Source of the DNA: Gammaproteobacteria bacterium 45_16_T64
Lineage (GTDB): Bacteria > Pseudomonadota > Gammaproteobacteria > Pseudomonadales > Ketobacteraceae
Direction: 5' to 3'
DNA length: 64,000 nucleotides
Assembly (NCBI GenBank): GCA_002162955.1
Contig: MABD01000051.1
Coordinates: 30,406-94,405 of the forward strand
The notes under the pieces were generated by a model that did not search any database, was not told the origin of the DNA, and saw nothing but the letters and a program-made list of their open reading frames with translations. Within the stretch, counting starts at the first letter, position 1; every line of letters starts with the position of its first letter. This document shows positions 1 to 8,138 of this stretch, in pieces. The translations under genes were made by a program, and so were the position numbers.

Positions 1-67
1 TACAATTGCTGCACTCAAAATCCCCCCAAAAAACGATATCGCATAACTCACGCAAGGACAAACTACA

Positions 68-889
68 ATGACAACTGTTGTTATTACTGGCGCCTCAACC
101 GGCATAGGCTTAGCCTGTGCCAAAGCCAGCTTGGCCAAAGGACACAACGTCATCGCTACGGCACGTAAACCTGAAGACCTGACCGCATTAAAAGCGCTAG
201 GCGCCAAAACAGTCGCTTTGGAACTCAATGAACAATCAAGTGTACTGGAGGCCGCAAAGCAGATATTAGCGCTGACCGATTCACATATCGATGTTCTTTT
301 TAATAACGCAGGCTATGGCCTGCAAGTCGCGCTAGAGGACACAACGTGGGAGAGCCTAGTTGATCAGCACACGATAAATGTCGTCGGCCCCATCCAATTG
401 ACGAACCAATTGCTGCCAGCACTGAAAAAAAACAGTAAATTGATCTTTAATGGGTCCGTGCTCGGTGTTATCACGATGGCATTTCGGGGACCCTACAGTA
501 TGTCAAAGTATGCCCTTGAAGCTGCGGTCGATGCCTACAGGCTAGAGCTTGAACACGAAGGCATTGACGTTCATTTAATTCAACCCGGCCCTATTGAAGC
601 AAACTTCCGCTCAAACTCGTTAGCCACACTAAGCCGCGTTTTGGGTAATAAAAAAACACGTCTAAACTATCGTCACCATAAAGCCCGCCTCGAAAACCCA
701 GGCAACACAAAAGGAACCCTACCTGCCAGTAGCGTCGCAGATATCTATATTGGCATTATTGAAGGCTCTCACAAGAAAACACGCTACCTAGTAACACAAG
801 TTGCCAAAAGTGCAGCGATAGCTAAGCGTATTCTTGGCGATAAATTTCACCGAATTGCCCGAAATTCCGAACCAGTCGAACTCAATTAA
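68..889 (+). CDS. SDR family NAD(P)-dependent oxidoreductase
   Basis: Classical short-chain dehydrogenase/reductase of 273 residues. The Rossmann glycine motif TGASTGIG lies at residues 7-14, NNAG at 79-82, and the catalytic Ser130, Tyr143 and Lys147 (YSMSK) are all present, so the enzyme should be active on an alcohol/ketone pair with NAD(P)H. The substrate cannot be read from sequence; the C-terminal half (about 200-273) is basic and lacks a membrane segment, suggesting a cytosolic enzyme. The ATG at 68 follows an AAGGA ribosome-binding site. Its stop overlaps the last four bases of the convergent UbiB-like gene, so no terminator separates the two. Confidence 0.9.
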   Translation: MTTVVITGASTGIGLACAKASLAKGHNVIATARKPEDLTALKALGAKTVALELNEQSSVLEAAKQILALTDSHIDVLFNNAGYGLQVALEDTTWESLVDQHTINVVGPIQLTNQLLPALKKNSKLIFNGSVLGVITMAFRGPYSMSKYALEAAVDAYRLELEHEGIDVHLIQPGPIEANFRSNSLATLSRVLGNKKTRLNYRHHKARLENPGNTKGTLPASSVADIYIGIIEGSHKKTRYLVTQVAKSAAIAKRILGDKFHRIARNSEPVELN

Positions 890-2148
890 CCACTGGATTT
901 AGGTGTTTGATCGTTCACTCGATAGATTTTAAGCAGTCCGCCAAAAGTAAGGATTACCCTTGCCAATGACACAAAGGTATCCGGGATCTGAACATTGAGG
1001 TCCCGCATTTTGTTTAGCGCAATAGAAAGAACATCAGTTGAATCAGCGTTACGTAGATTTTCCTTAAGTACCAAATCCGCCACTTCCTCAAACACAGCCT
1101 GGTCCTTCGCAACAAACCCAGCCCGTCTAAAAATCGAACCTAAGGGCTCTTCTACTTCAATTTTTCCAAACAACACTTGAAGCAGCAAGCCGTAATGCCG
1201 TGCTTCCTCGGCATTAAGCTCCCCGATAGCACCATAATCCAGTACCGCAACCTTACTGTCACCCATCACAAGAAAGTTCCCCGCGTGAGGGTCCGCATGA
1301 TAAAGCCCAAAAACCGTAATCTGTTGCACGTAGCAACTGAGCATGTCACGTAACAGCGATTCAGCTAACGAAGGGTTTGCATCCAGATAGTCTGTCAACC
1401 GAGTACCGTTGATCCATTCAGTGACCAATATCCTACTAGTATTTAACGCCTCAAACGTGCTCGGCACATAAATTAACGGAGGGTGGGGTAACTCAGAAAA
1501 TTTACGTAAGTTGTCTTCCTCTGTTGTAAAATCCAGCTCAGCCATCGTCATAGTTACGATTTGCTTAACCACCTGTTGCACATCAAACTGACTAATCAGG
1601 GCAGAACCGACCTTCCCAACCGCAGTAAAAACCGTTGAATCTTGCCTGAACAAAAGGCGTGCTTTTGGCAGCTGAATTTTCACCGCAACAGCCTCACCCG
1701 ACACCAATACCGCACGATGCACTTGAGCAACTGAGGCCGCTGCAACCGGGGTTTCCTCAAAAGATTGGAAATGATCCCGCCATTGCTCACCCCATTCTTG
1801 ACGCAGCACTTTTTCAATCTGGCGAAAGCTCACAGGCTTCGCTCCGTCCTGTAACTTACCCAATTCAGACACGTATTGTGTAGGCAGTATATCCGAACGA
1901 GAACTGAGAAATTGACCCAACTTTACCCAAATCGCGCCATTATCATGAAATAGCTTGGTTAATTTTTGAGCGCCACTGCAATGGGTCTCGGCCAACAATT
2001 GACGCTGCTCTCGAGTGCTCAGTGCGGAGCTTTTATTACGATACGAGCGATATGATTGCTCCAATTCAAAACCGACTTTGGTTGCATTAAGGTAACGCTC
2101 TCCGCCAGTGACGGCAGAGTTGACGGTGTTAACAATTGTCGTAATCAT
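886..2148 (-). CDS. ABC1/UbiB-family atypical kinase
   Basis: AarF/UbiB (ADCK) family protein kinase-like enzyme of 420 residues. The family hallmarks are visible: KxGQ motif (Lys76-Gln79), alanine-rich nucleotide loop AAASVAQVH (137-145), the beta-3 lysine in AVKIQ (Lys157), the catalytic HADPHAGN (Asp286) and the DFG-equivalent DYG (304-306). It lacks the C-terminal transmembrane pair of ubiquinone-pathway UbiB, being shorter than E. coli UbiB (about 546 residues), so it is more likely an accessory AarF-type protein than the ubiquinone factor itself. Members are ATPases linked to isoprenoid-lipid handling; the client here is unknown. It converges on the preceding SDR gene. Confidence 0.88.
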   Translation of the reverse strand: MITTIVNTVNSAVTGGERYLNATKVGFELEQSYRSYRNKSSALSTREQRQLLAETHCSGAQKLTKLFHDNGAIWVKLGQFLSSRSDILPTQYVSELGKLQDGAKPVSFRQIEKVLRQEWGEQWRDHFQSFEETPVAAASVAQVHRAVLVSGEAVAVKIQLPKARLLFRQDSTVFTAVGKVGSALISQFDVQQVVKQIVTMTMAELDFTTEEDNLRKFSELPHPPLIYVPSTFEALNTSRILVTEWINGTRLTDYLDANPSLAESLLRDMLSCYVQQITVFGLYHADPHAGNFLVMGDSKVAVLDYGAIGELNAEEARHYGLLLQVLFGKIEVEEPLGSIFRRAGFVAKDQAVFEEVADLVLKENLRNADSTDVLSIALNKMRDLNVQIPDTFVSLARVILTFGGLLKIYRVNDQTPKSSG

Positions 2149-2291
2149 AAATAAGCACTATGTAAGGGCATGGCAGCAATAAATAACGGGGCAATACATT
2201 AAAGAAGGCTGACTATAACGAATTGAGGCTATTTTTCTACAGGTTTATCGTAACTGCCTGTGTGTCATAGTTAAGTCCTATAGTAGTTAAG

Positions 2292-3464
2292 TCATTTAGG
2301 TGTCAAGAACAACTGGCGATTGGACTGATCAAGCTCAAACTCGAATAATGATAAAAAATTCATGCCTAATAAACCATCAAACTCACCAGAATCGCCCAGC
2401 TCCACTTCCAATAATTGGAAATCTTCCACCGCAAAGCTGCCTATCGAAAACACATTTGCTTGGTAGGAATTCACTTCAGCGATACCATTTGCTGTCCCAA
2501 TGGATACCGCCCCAACGTCACCACCCAGAAACCCGCCAGAATAGAGTGACGAAATGACCTCCCTCCCCAGCGCGGTAGTTGTCGCCCCAGTATCGATAAG
2601 TAAGTTAAGTGAGCGTTGATCAACAAAGGCTGTCACGTAAAAATGCTGGCCAACCTTCTCAAGGGGTATTGCAACTGTGGCCTGTTGCAAGCTGCTCATT
2701 GCGCTCAAATACCGGGTTTTTAACGCAACTATCGTGTCTTGGTACTTTTCACTATAAGGAATAATATTGATGGTATCGATGGCAGACGGGTAATCACCTC
2801 CATCAGCATAAAGGATTGATATTTCTAGGCCAAATAACGGGTTTTCAGGCTGTTTTTCCATAACATATTGCAATACATCAAGAGCAGACTGTCGACTTAC
2901 CCGGGTATTGCCCTCGCGATAGCGGTTCATCAAGTCAACCACCACGTTTTCAATTTCGGTTTGTATATTGGCTACCTCCTCATTTCCTTCAGCATAGTGT
3001 TGGGCGGCAAACAAACCATCAAGAGCCATCAGCAATTCGCCTTGATGTAGCGCTATCTTAGCGTCCATTAGGTAAAGTACGCTGAAATTATAGCCCTCTG
3101 CTAACATCGCCGTCGTCCACGCCTGTAATTGTCGCCAATTTTGTTGTTCCAGCAATCGATAAAGATTATTGTGCAACGCCACATAAACCGAACGATTACG
3201 CTGTTTATCGAGGTCAATGTGTTGCAAATTCGCCAACACTTGCTCGACCTCCTGCTGCTCAATCAACGCCAAAACACCATCCCGCTCTAATAATGCTTTT
3301 GACTCTTCCTTTAGTTGAGGCTGGCCTCCAAGTTCTGACTCAACAGTCAGCGCCTCATGAGAGTTAGCTCTCCCCGAATCAACCTCACCCACTGGCATGG
3401 CATATGGGCGTAATACCCATCCCAAACAAATACCCACGATCAATAATACTGCCGAACGAAACAT
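2292..3464 (-). CDS. Membrane-anchored retropepsin-like aspartic protease with TPR-like region
   Basis: The 390-residue protein has an N-terminal hydrophobic segment (residues 4-18) that should anchor or export it to the periplasm. Residues about 55-265 are helical and TPR-like. The C-terminal domain contains the retropepsin active-site motif LLIDTGATTTALG (Asp291-Thr-Gly) and the downstream hydrophobic flap-end motif DGLLGMNFL (363-371). Such single-domain aspartyl proteases act as homodimers. Homologues with this architecture are usually called retropepsin-like aspartic endopeptidases; their natural substrate is mostly unknown. It stands alone, with its own promoter region divergent from the cyclase gene. 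Confidence 0.85.
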   Translation of the reverse strand: MFRSAVLLIVGICLGWVLRPYAMPVGEVDSGRANSHEALTVESELGGQPQLKEESKALLERDGVLALIEQQEVEQVLANLQHIDLDKQRNRSVYVALHNNLYRLLEQQNWRQLQAWTTAMLAEGYNFSVLYLMDAKIALHQGELLMALDGLFAAQHYAEGNEEVANIQTEIENVVVDLMNRYREGNTRVSRQSALDVLQYVMEKQPENPLFGLEISILYADGGDYPSAIDTINIIPYSEKYQDTIVALKTRYLSAMSSLQQATVAIPLEKVGQHFYVTAFVDQRSLNLLIDTGATTTALGREVISSLYSGGFLGGDVGAVSIGTANGIAEVNSYQANVFSIGSFAVEDFQLLEVELGDSGEFDGLLGMNFLSLFEFELDQSNRQLFLTPK

Positions 3465-3678
3465 AAATAACGCATCCTTATATGACTTTCTGGTCTTCCT
3501 GGGACAATAAAAGCGTACATATTACACGAATATTTAACTAGGTCTCAGTACACACAACGTGCAACCATTACTTCGACCGCTTGTCCTATCATGACTGTCC
3601 ACCGTATTCGGTAACCTCTATACTATTGCGCAACTGAAATACTCGCGGCTTTGCCGCCACAACGACACCCAGAACCCT

Positions 3679-5109
3679 GTGAATTTAAAAAAGACCCTCT
3701 CTCTACAAGCGAAATTTGGACGTTTTCCAATCGCTTACAAAGTCTCCATCGCTTTTGCGCTAGTATCGATAATGACCCTAAGCGCGTTATGGGCGATTGT
3801 AACCTCGGATCTCGAGCAATTGTTGCTAGAACTGAGTGACACCTTTGGCCAATCCATTAGCAGCCAAGCCGCCAGTGGTGCAGCAGAACAAATCCTCGCA
3901 GAAGACATGCTTAGCCTCAACGTTGCGATGTCTACAATTATCGAAACCCCCATGATTCAGGGCGCAGCCATCATCAATAGCAATGCGATTGTTCTCGCTC
4001 ACGCTGGCAGCGAAACGTTTTCCGATACAGCAACACGCATAGCACCAGACTCCCCCGCATCAGATCTACATGCCCAAGGTCTCTATCTTACCCCTATCGT
4101 CTTTCAAGACGTTCTCGTGGGTTATGCACTAATTCATTTAGATAAAAGTCTTATCAGCTCCAGTATTCAACGTTCCCTGCAGTGGATGACAATCACAACA
4201 CTTTGTATTCTTATATTTAGCTTGCTACTTGCTATTATACTGGGCCGACATATTACTCGCCCCCTTCAACACCTGACCAAAGCAACCAACGCTTTACAAC
4301 ATGGTAATTACGAATACCAAATTCCCGTCAAACGACAGGACGAACTGGGTTCACTTATCGACGGGTTTAACAAAATGGCCATTGGGCTCAGAGAACGTGA
4401 ACAGCTTACCTCTACGTTCCATCGCTATCTTGATAGCAATATTGCTAATAACCTGCTAGAAAACTTAGACAACCCACAAATCCCTACGCGCTATGTCAAC
4501 GCAAGCGTACTTTTTATTGATATTGTGGGTTTCACACAAATGTGTGAACTACTTGCCCCCAACGAAATCGGGGAATTGTTAAACACGTATTATCACCACA
4601 CTCTGCAAGCAAGCGGCGTTTACCAAGGCACCGTGGATAAATTTATTGGTGACGGCGTCATGATAATATTTGGTGCTCCAGATGAAGATCCGCATCACAG
4701 CCTCAACGCAATATGTAGTGCTCTCTTATTTCTTAAATTAGTCGCCACCTATAACGAAAAAAGAATGCAAGATAACAAACCCACAATTCAGTTTCGGCTC
4801 GGTATCCATTGTGGTGAAATGCTGGCGGGAACTCTCGGAACCGATGTGCGAATGCAATACACCGTTGTAGGTGACCCTGTAAATGTCGCAGCAAGATTAT
4901 GTGGCATAGGTGACCCTGGAAAGCTAGTTGTCAGTGAGAAGGTATATCAACACGCAGGTGGATCTCAAACGCTGCTGACGCAAGATCAACGTTTTCTTGA
5001 AGTACGAGGTAAGTCATCTCAGATATCAACCTATATTGTAGATGGCCTTAAGGCTCCCCATGCAAGCATTGTCAATCAGCATGCAAAGGATAGCCATGCA
5101 GAAGCTTAG
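3679..5109 (+). CDS. Membrane-bound class III adenylate/guanylate cyclase with HAMP domain
   Basis: 476-residue class III nucleotide cyclase. Start is GTG at 3679. Transmembrane helices at about 19-41 and 169-190 bracket a periplasmic sensor of roughly 125 residues, followed by a HAMP linker (about 190-242) and the catalytic domain (about 270-450). Metal-binding aspartates are visible in VLFIDIVGF (Asp281) and FIGDGV (Asp325); Lys321 in DKFIGD and the GDPVNVAARL motif favour ATP as substrate and give the transition-state Asn/Arg pair. It would convert an extracytoplasmic signal into cAMP. The last 14 bases overlap the following lipoprotein gene, so the two are probably translationally coupled. 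Confidence 0.9.
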   Translation: MNLKKTLSLQAKFGRFPIAYKVSIAFALVSIMTLSALWAIVTSDLEQLLLELSDTFGQSISSQAASGAAEQILAEDMLSLNVAMSTIIETPMIQGAAIINSNAIVLAHAGSETFSDTATRIAPDSPASDLHAQGLYLTPIVFQDVLVGYALIHLDKSLISSSIQRSLQWMTITTLCILIFSLLLAIILGRHITRPLQHLTKATNALQHGNYEYQIPVKRQDELGSLIDGFNKMAIGLREREQLTSTFHRYLDSNIANNLLENLDNPQIPTRYVNASVLFIDIVGFTQMCELLAPNEIGELLNTYYHHTLQASGVYQGTVDKFIGDGVMIIFGAPDEDPHHSLNAICSALLFLKLVATYNEKRMQDNKPTIQFRLGIHCGEMLAGTLGTDVRMQYTVVGDPVNVAARLCGIGDPGKLVVSEKVYQHAGGSQTLLTQDQRFLEVRGKSSQISTYIVDGLKAPHASIVNQHAKDSHAEA

Positions 5110-5917
5110 CGTTAGCACTAGTGTATTATTATTGTGGTTGATATCTGGCTGCCAAACACTATCAGACACAAACACTCCTCAAGATAAACAATCGCAAACC
5201 GCTACAGCCTCACTGTACCAGCACGAATTGCGACGTACGCTATCAAAAAGCCAGTGGTTAATTGATGAATACGCTTACTACGTTAACATTGAAGCGTTAT
5301 CACAAGGCACGCTCCTGACTGACTTCTATCAACGCTACTATCTATTTGAACAACAAAAAATAGCTCGATCATTGTTAAAACATGCAGCGTCAGCTTTCGA
5401 CACAGGGGATATTAGTGCAGCAGCACTCTGCCATCACTCCCTTAGCAACCTAAAATTATCCGATAAATTACTCGCGACAACAGACACTCTCGGAAAAAAA
5501 ATATCCCAATACCAAGAAGTTGCTCGAGAACAGACGCAACGAAAACTGGGAAGGGAACTCGATAGAAGCATTGAAGACGGTCAGCTTATTGCTAGCACTC
5601 AACTTATTTCGCAGCTAAAACGTATTCGGCAATTATCAAAAGATATTCATGACAAAATTGAACGTGCAAACAACGTATTGACCCACAATGTAGACATTCT
5701 TGATAAAAAGGCAGACGCCTTCTATTTGGATGGCAACATCCAACTCGCCATATCGCTATGGGAATATCTAATAAAATTTGATCCCAATAATAAAGCTATC
5801 GAAAAAAAGCTCGCGCGATCAATCAAGGTTCGGGACAACATGAAGAATCTACGCGATAACCTCAAGGACGCGAATGAGGATGAGCACAAGACTCAACCTC
5901 ATTCGAAAAAACAATAA
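5096..5917 (+). CDS. Lipoprotein with C-terminal TPR-like segment
   Basis: I place the start at the ATG at 5096 (273 residues) rather than an upstream ATG at 5042, because this gives a clean lipoprotein signal peptide ending in LISGC (Cys17-19 region). The rest is highly helical and charged, and residues near the C-terminus (FYLDGNIQLAISLWEYLI, then FDPNNKAIEKKL) look like one or two TPR units. No family was recognised. The start lies inside the end of the upstream membrane cyclase gene, implying co-expression and possibly a role in the cyclase's periplasmic sensing, which is inference. It ends nine bases before the convergent yjbQ gene. Confidence 0.75.
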   Translation: MQKLSVSTSVLLLWLISGCQTLSDTNTPQDKQSQTATASLYQHELRRTLSKSQWLIDEYAYYVNIEALSQGTLLTDFYQRYYLFEQQKIARSLLKHAASAFDTGDISAAALCHHSLSNLKLSDKLLATTDTLGKKISQYQEVAREQTQRKLGRELDRSIEDGQLIASTQLISQLKRIRQLSKDIHDKIERANNVLTHNVDILDKKADAFYLDGNIQLAISLWEYLIKFDPNNKAIEKKLARSIKVRDNMKNLRDNLKDANEDEHKTQPHSKKQ

Positions 5918-5926
5918 GAGCGCTAA

Positions 5927-6346
5927 TCACTCACCAGACACCGTGATTACCAATGATCGCGATCCACCTTGATTACGATGTTCGCAAAGATAAATCCCCT
6001 GCCACACCCCCATATTGAGCTGACCATCCGTGACTGGAATATTAATACTCGAGCCCAGCAGACTACTCTTGATATGTGCAGGCATATCATCACTCCCTTC
6101 ATCCATATGCCGGTAGTAAGGTTCGTTCTCCGCCACCGCACGATTAAAATAGCTTTCAAAATCGTCTCGTACGGTAGGATCAGCGTCTTCATTAATCGTC
6201 AACGACGCAGAAGTATGTTTTATGAAGACATTCATGATGCCCACGTTCACATTGGACAGCTGCGGGATGTTCGCAAGCACCTCATCGGTGATTAAATGAA
6301 AACCTCGAGATCGAGGCGCTAAGCGAATTTCCGTTTGTAGCCACAT
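5927..6346 (-). CDS. yjbQ: YjbQ family protein (UPF0047, secondary thiamine-phosphate synthase-like)
   Basis: A 139-residue YjbQ/UPF0047 protein. Conserved blocks are obvious: HTSASLTINEDADPTVRDD, GSDDMPAHIKSSLLG and WQGIYLCEHRNQGGSR. E. coli YjbQ starts with MWYQ, matching MWLQ here, so I choose the ATG at 6346, which follows a GAGG-type site, over the upstream ATG at 6388 that would overlap the SDR gene. The family has weak thiamine-phosphate synthase activity reported and forms trimers; its physiological role is unsettled. It lies 19 bases downstream of an SDR gene and is probably in the same operon as that SDR and the MOSC gene. Confidence 0.9.
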   Translation of the reverse strand: MWLQTEIRLAPRSRGFHLITDEVLANIPQLSNVNVGIMNVFIKHTSASLTINEDADPTVRDDFESYFNRAVAENEPYYRHMDEGSDDMPAHIKSSLLGSSINIPVTDGQLNMGVWQGIYLCEHRNQGGSRSLVITVSGE

Positions 6347-6365
6347 AACCCTTACCTCAACGACG

Positions 6366-7037
6366 CTACCACGGTAGCTCTTCCCCATTGGAATGCCAGA
6401 AGGTACCGCTGTTTTGCATCGTTAACCCTTCTATTCTCGCGGCCAATCGTTCAGCCGCTTGATCGGGTGTTATATCACCATGGCCGCCAATCATTTCCGT
6501 TCCGACGAGCCCAGGATGCAGTATTGCAACTGCGATGCCCTTGGGTGCAACATCCTTTGCTAATGAAACCCCCGCAATATTCAGCGCCACTTTAGACATA
6601 CGGTACCCATACCGTCCACCGCTGCCGTTATCGGTAATCGACCCCATGCGGGAGGTAATAAGAGCTACTTTACCACCGTCTGAAATCTGATCTAATAGCG
6701 CTTCAGTTACCCTTAGCGGACCCAATGAATTCGTTTCGAATTGATCACGAATAGAACTGTAATCAATTTGCCCCAGCACTTCATTCTTAAGAATACCGGC
6801 ATTATTGATCAAAATATCGATATTAACGCCCGTGAGTTTCTCTTTCAATACAGCACCCACACCATCACTGGATACGTCTACACCTTCGACAATTTCAACA
6901 CCCAGCGCTTCCAGCTCAACGGTACTTTTGCGACACAACGCGAATACTTGGTAACCTTGTTTCTTATACAGGTCCGCAAACGACAATCCAATGCCTCGAT
7001 TACAACCGGTAATAACCACTGTCTTTTTCATTAACAT
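6366..7037 (-). CDS. SDR family oxidoreductase
   Basis: Short-chain dehydrogenase of 223 residues with TGCNRGIG (10-17), NNAG (78-81), a serine in the LITSRMGS strand (Ser129/133) and YxxxK (Tyr145, Lys149). It resembles the small C-factor/CsgA-like SDRs (often named SDR family or carbonyl-reductase-like) and ends with an SNGEELPW tail typical of that group. Two ATGs lie six bases apart (7037 and 7031); the AAGGA site fits the first. It is followed closely by yjbQ and preceded by the MOSC gene 8 bases away, an evident three-gene minus-strand operon. Substrate unknown. Confidence 0.87.
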   Translation of the reverse strand: MLMKKTVVITGCNRGIGLSFADLYKKQGYQVFALCRKSTVELEALGVEIVEGVDVSSDGVGAVLKEKLTGVNIDILINNAGILKNEVLGQIDYSSIRDQFETNSLGPLRVTEALLDQISDGGKVALITSRMGSITDNGSGGRYGYRMSKVALNIAGVSLAKDVAPKGIAVAILHPGLVGTEMIGGHGDITPDQAAERLAARIEGLTMQNSGTFWHSNGEELPW

Positions 7038-7045
7038 TTATTCCT

Positions 7046-8035
7046 TTAAGGGTTTGAAGAATTCTTCTCAGACATATAGTCCGCCGCTTTTAACGACGCG
7101 TCTAACAATTTACGTTTAATCGAATTGGTTATCGGCTCTAGCGCCTGTTTGACCTTCATTAAACGAGGGGTATAGAGTACCACGTCATCCCCCTCCTTAA
7201 TCCTACCTTCTCTGATTACTGTGGCATAGATACCAAGGTGTCGATCGGTATTTGCGACCAAGGATTTTACTACCGCTGCATTTTTGGAAAGCCCTGGCTG
7301 GGGTTGCGCAGGCATTGAGCAACGCACCGTGCGTGTTTCACATTTGATCAGCGTATCTCCAATAGCAAGTACTCCCCCTGTCCAACCAAACTCGACAAAA
7401 CCCTGCTGATCATCCCCGCTGTCTATCACGATATTGGGCCTAAAGCGCCGCGCATCAAAATCACCTTTCGGTTCGCAATTCGCCATTTCAACTAAGGACG
7501 CGGTGGTAAGTAAATGCAGCGGGTACGCATCGTAATAACGGCCAAGAGGGGTAGCAAATACAGACAGCTCCAACAGCAGCTTAAGGGAGATAGACGATAT
7601 ATCCGGGTTTGTATCCGTACCGAATTGATTGCGCAGATCCTTCGAATTTGCCATTTCCGCTAATCGATAGTGCCCAACATTTGATTTCGGTTGCAAGGGC
7701 CATAAGCTTACCGGTTTTTTTAGATACTCGGACATTGCCGCTTGATGCTCTGTATCAATTACATCAGATAACTCACCTGTCGGATGCGTAATGCGTACAG
7801 GCGGAATCATCGTTGCGCTAGGCTCAGTCACGTAGGCAGCAGAGTAATTAAGTAATTTTGGCAATTTCCTGACGCCTCTGATTTCTCCTACATCGTCATC
7901 TTTCACTGCCCAGCCACGATCACCTATAACACCAAATTTTGCTATCTGGCTATGGGGGATTTTCTGGCCTTGCATGGACTTCACAGGATAGCGCCACACC
8001 TCTTTCACTGTACCGACAATCTTACCGTTTTTCAT
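7046..8035 (-). CDS. MOSC domain-containing protein (YcbX-like)
   Basis: 329-residue protein with an N-terminal MOSC_N beta-barrel (begins EVWRYPVKSMQGQKI, about residues 11-25) and a C-terminal MOSC domain (about 190-290) that contains the conserved cysteine in TVRCSMPAQPQPG and the basic RFRPNIVID strand. MOSC proteins of this type (YcbX, mARC) bind molybdenum cofactor and reduce N-hydroxylated compounds with an electron donor; no fused ferredoxin domain is present here, unlike E. coli YcbX, so a separate donor would be needed. It is the first gene of the MOSC-SDR-yjbQ operon. Confidence 0.87.
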   Translation of the reverse strand: MKNGKIVGTVKEVWRYPVKSMQGQKIPHSQIAKFGVIGDRGWAVKDDDVGEIRGVRKLPKLLNYSAAYVTEPSATMIPPVRITHPTGELSDVIDTEHQAAMSEYLKKPVSLWPLQPKSNVGHYRLAEMANSKDLRNQFGTDTNPDISSISLKLLLELSVFATPLGRYYDAYPLHLLTTASLVEMANCEPKGDFDARRFRPNIVIDSGDDQQGFVEFGWTGGVLAIGDTLIKCETRTVRCSMPAQPQPGLSKNAAVVKSLVANTDRHLGIYATVIREGRIKEGDDVVLYTPRLMKVKQALEPITNSIKRKLLDASLKAADYMSEKNSSNP

Positions 8036-8138
8036 ACTCGCTACTCGTTAAAACCAAAGGTTAAACCGTAACAGGTTATGGCTATTATTACATCCCGCAG
8101 AGGAGTGACTTTACAGTCTCAAGGGTTTGTCACCCTTT

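Noticed and set aside
5969..6295. Plus-strand ORF of 108 residues
   Set aside because: Antisense to yjbQ, whose conserved motifs are clear.
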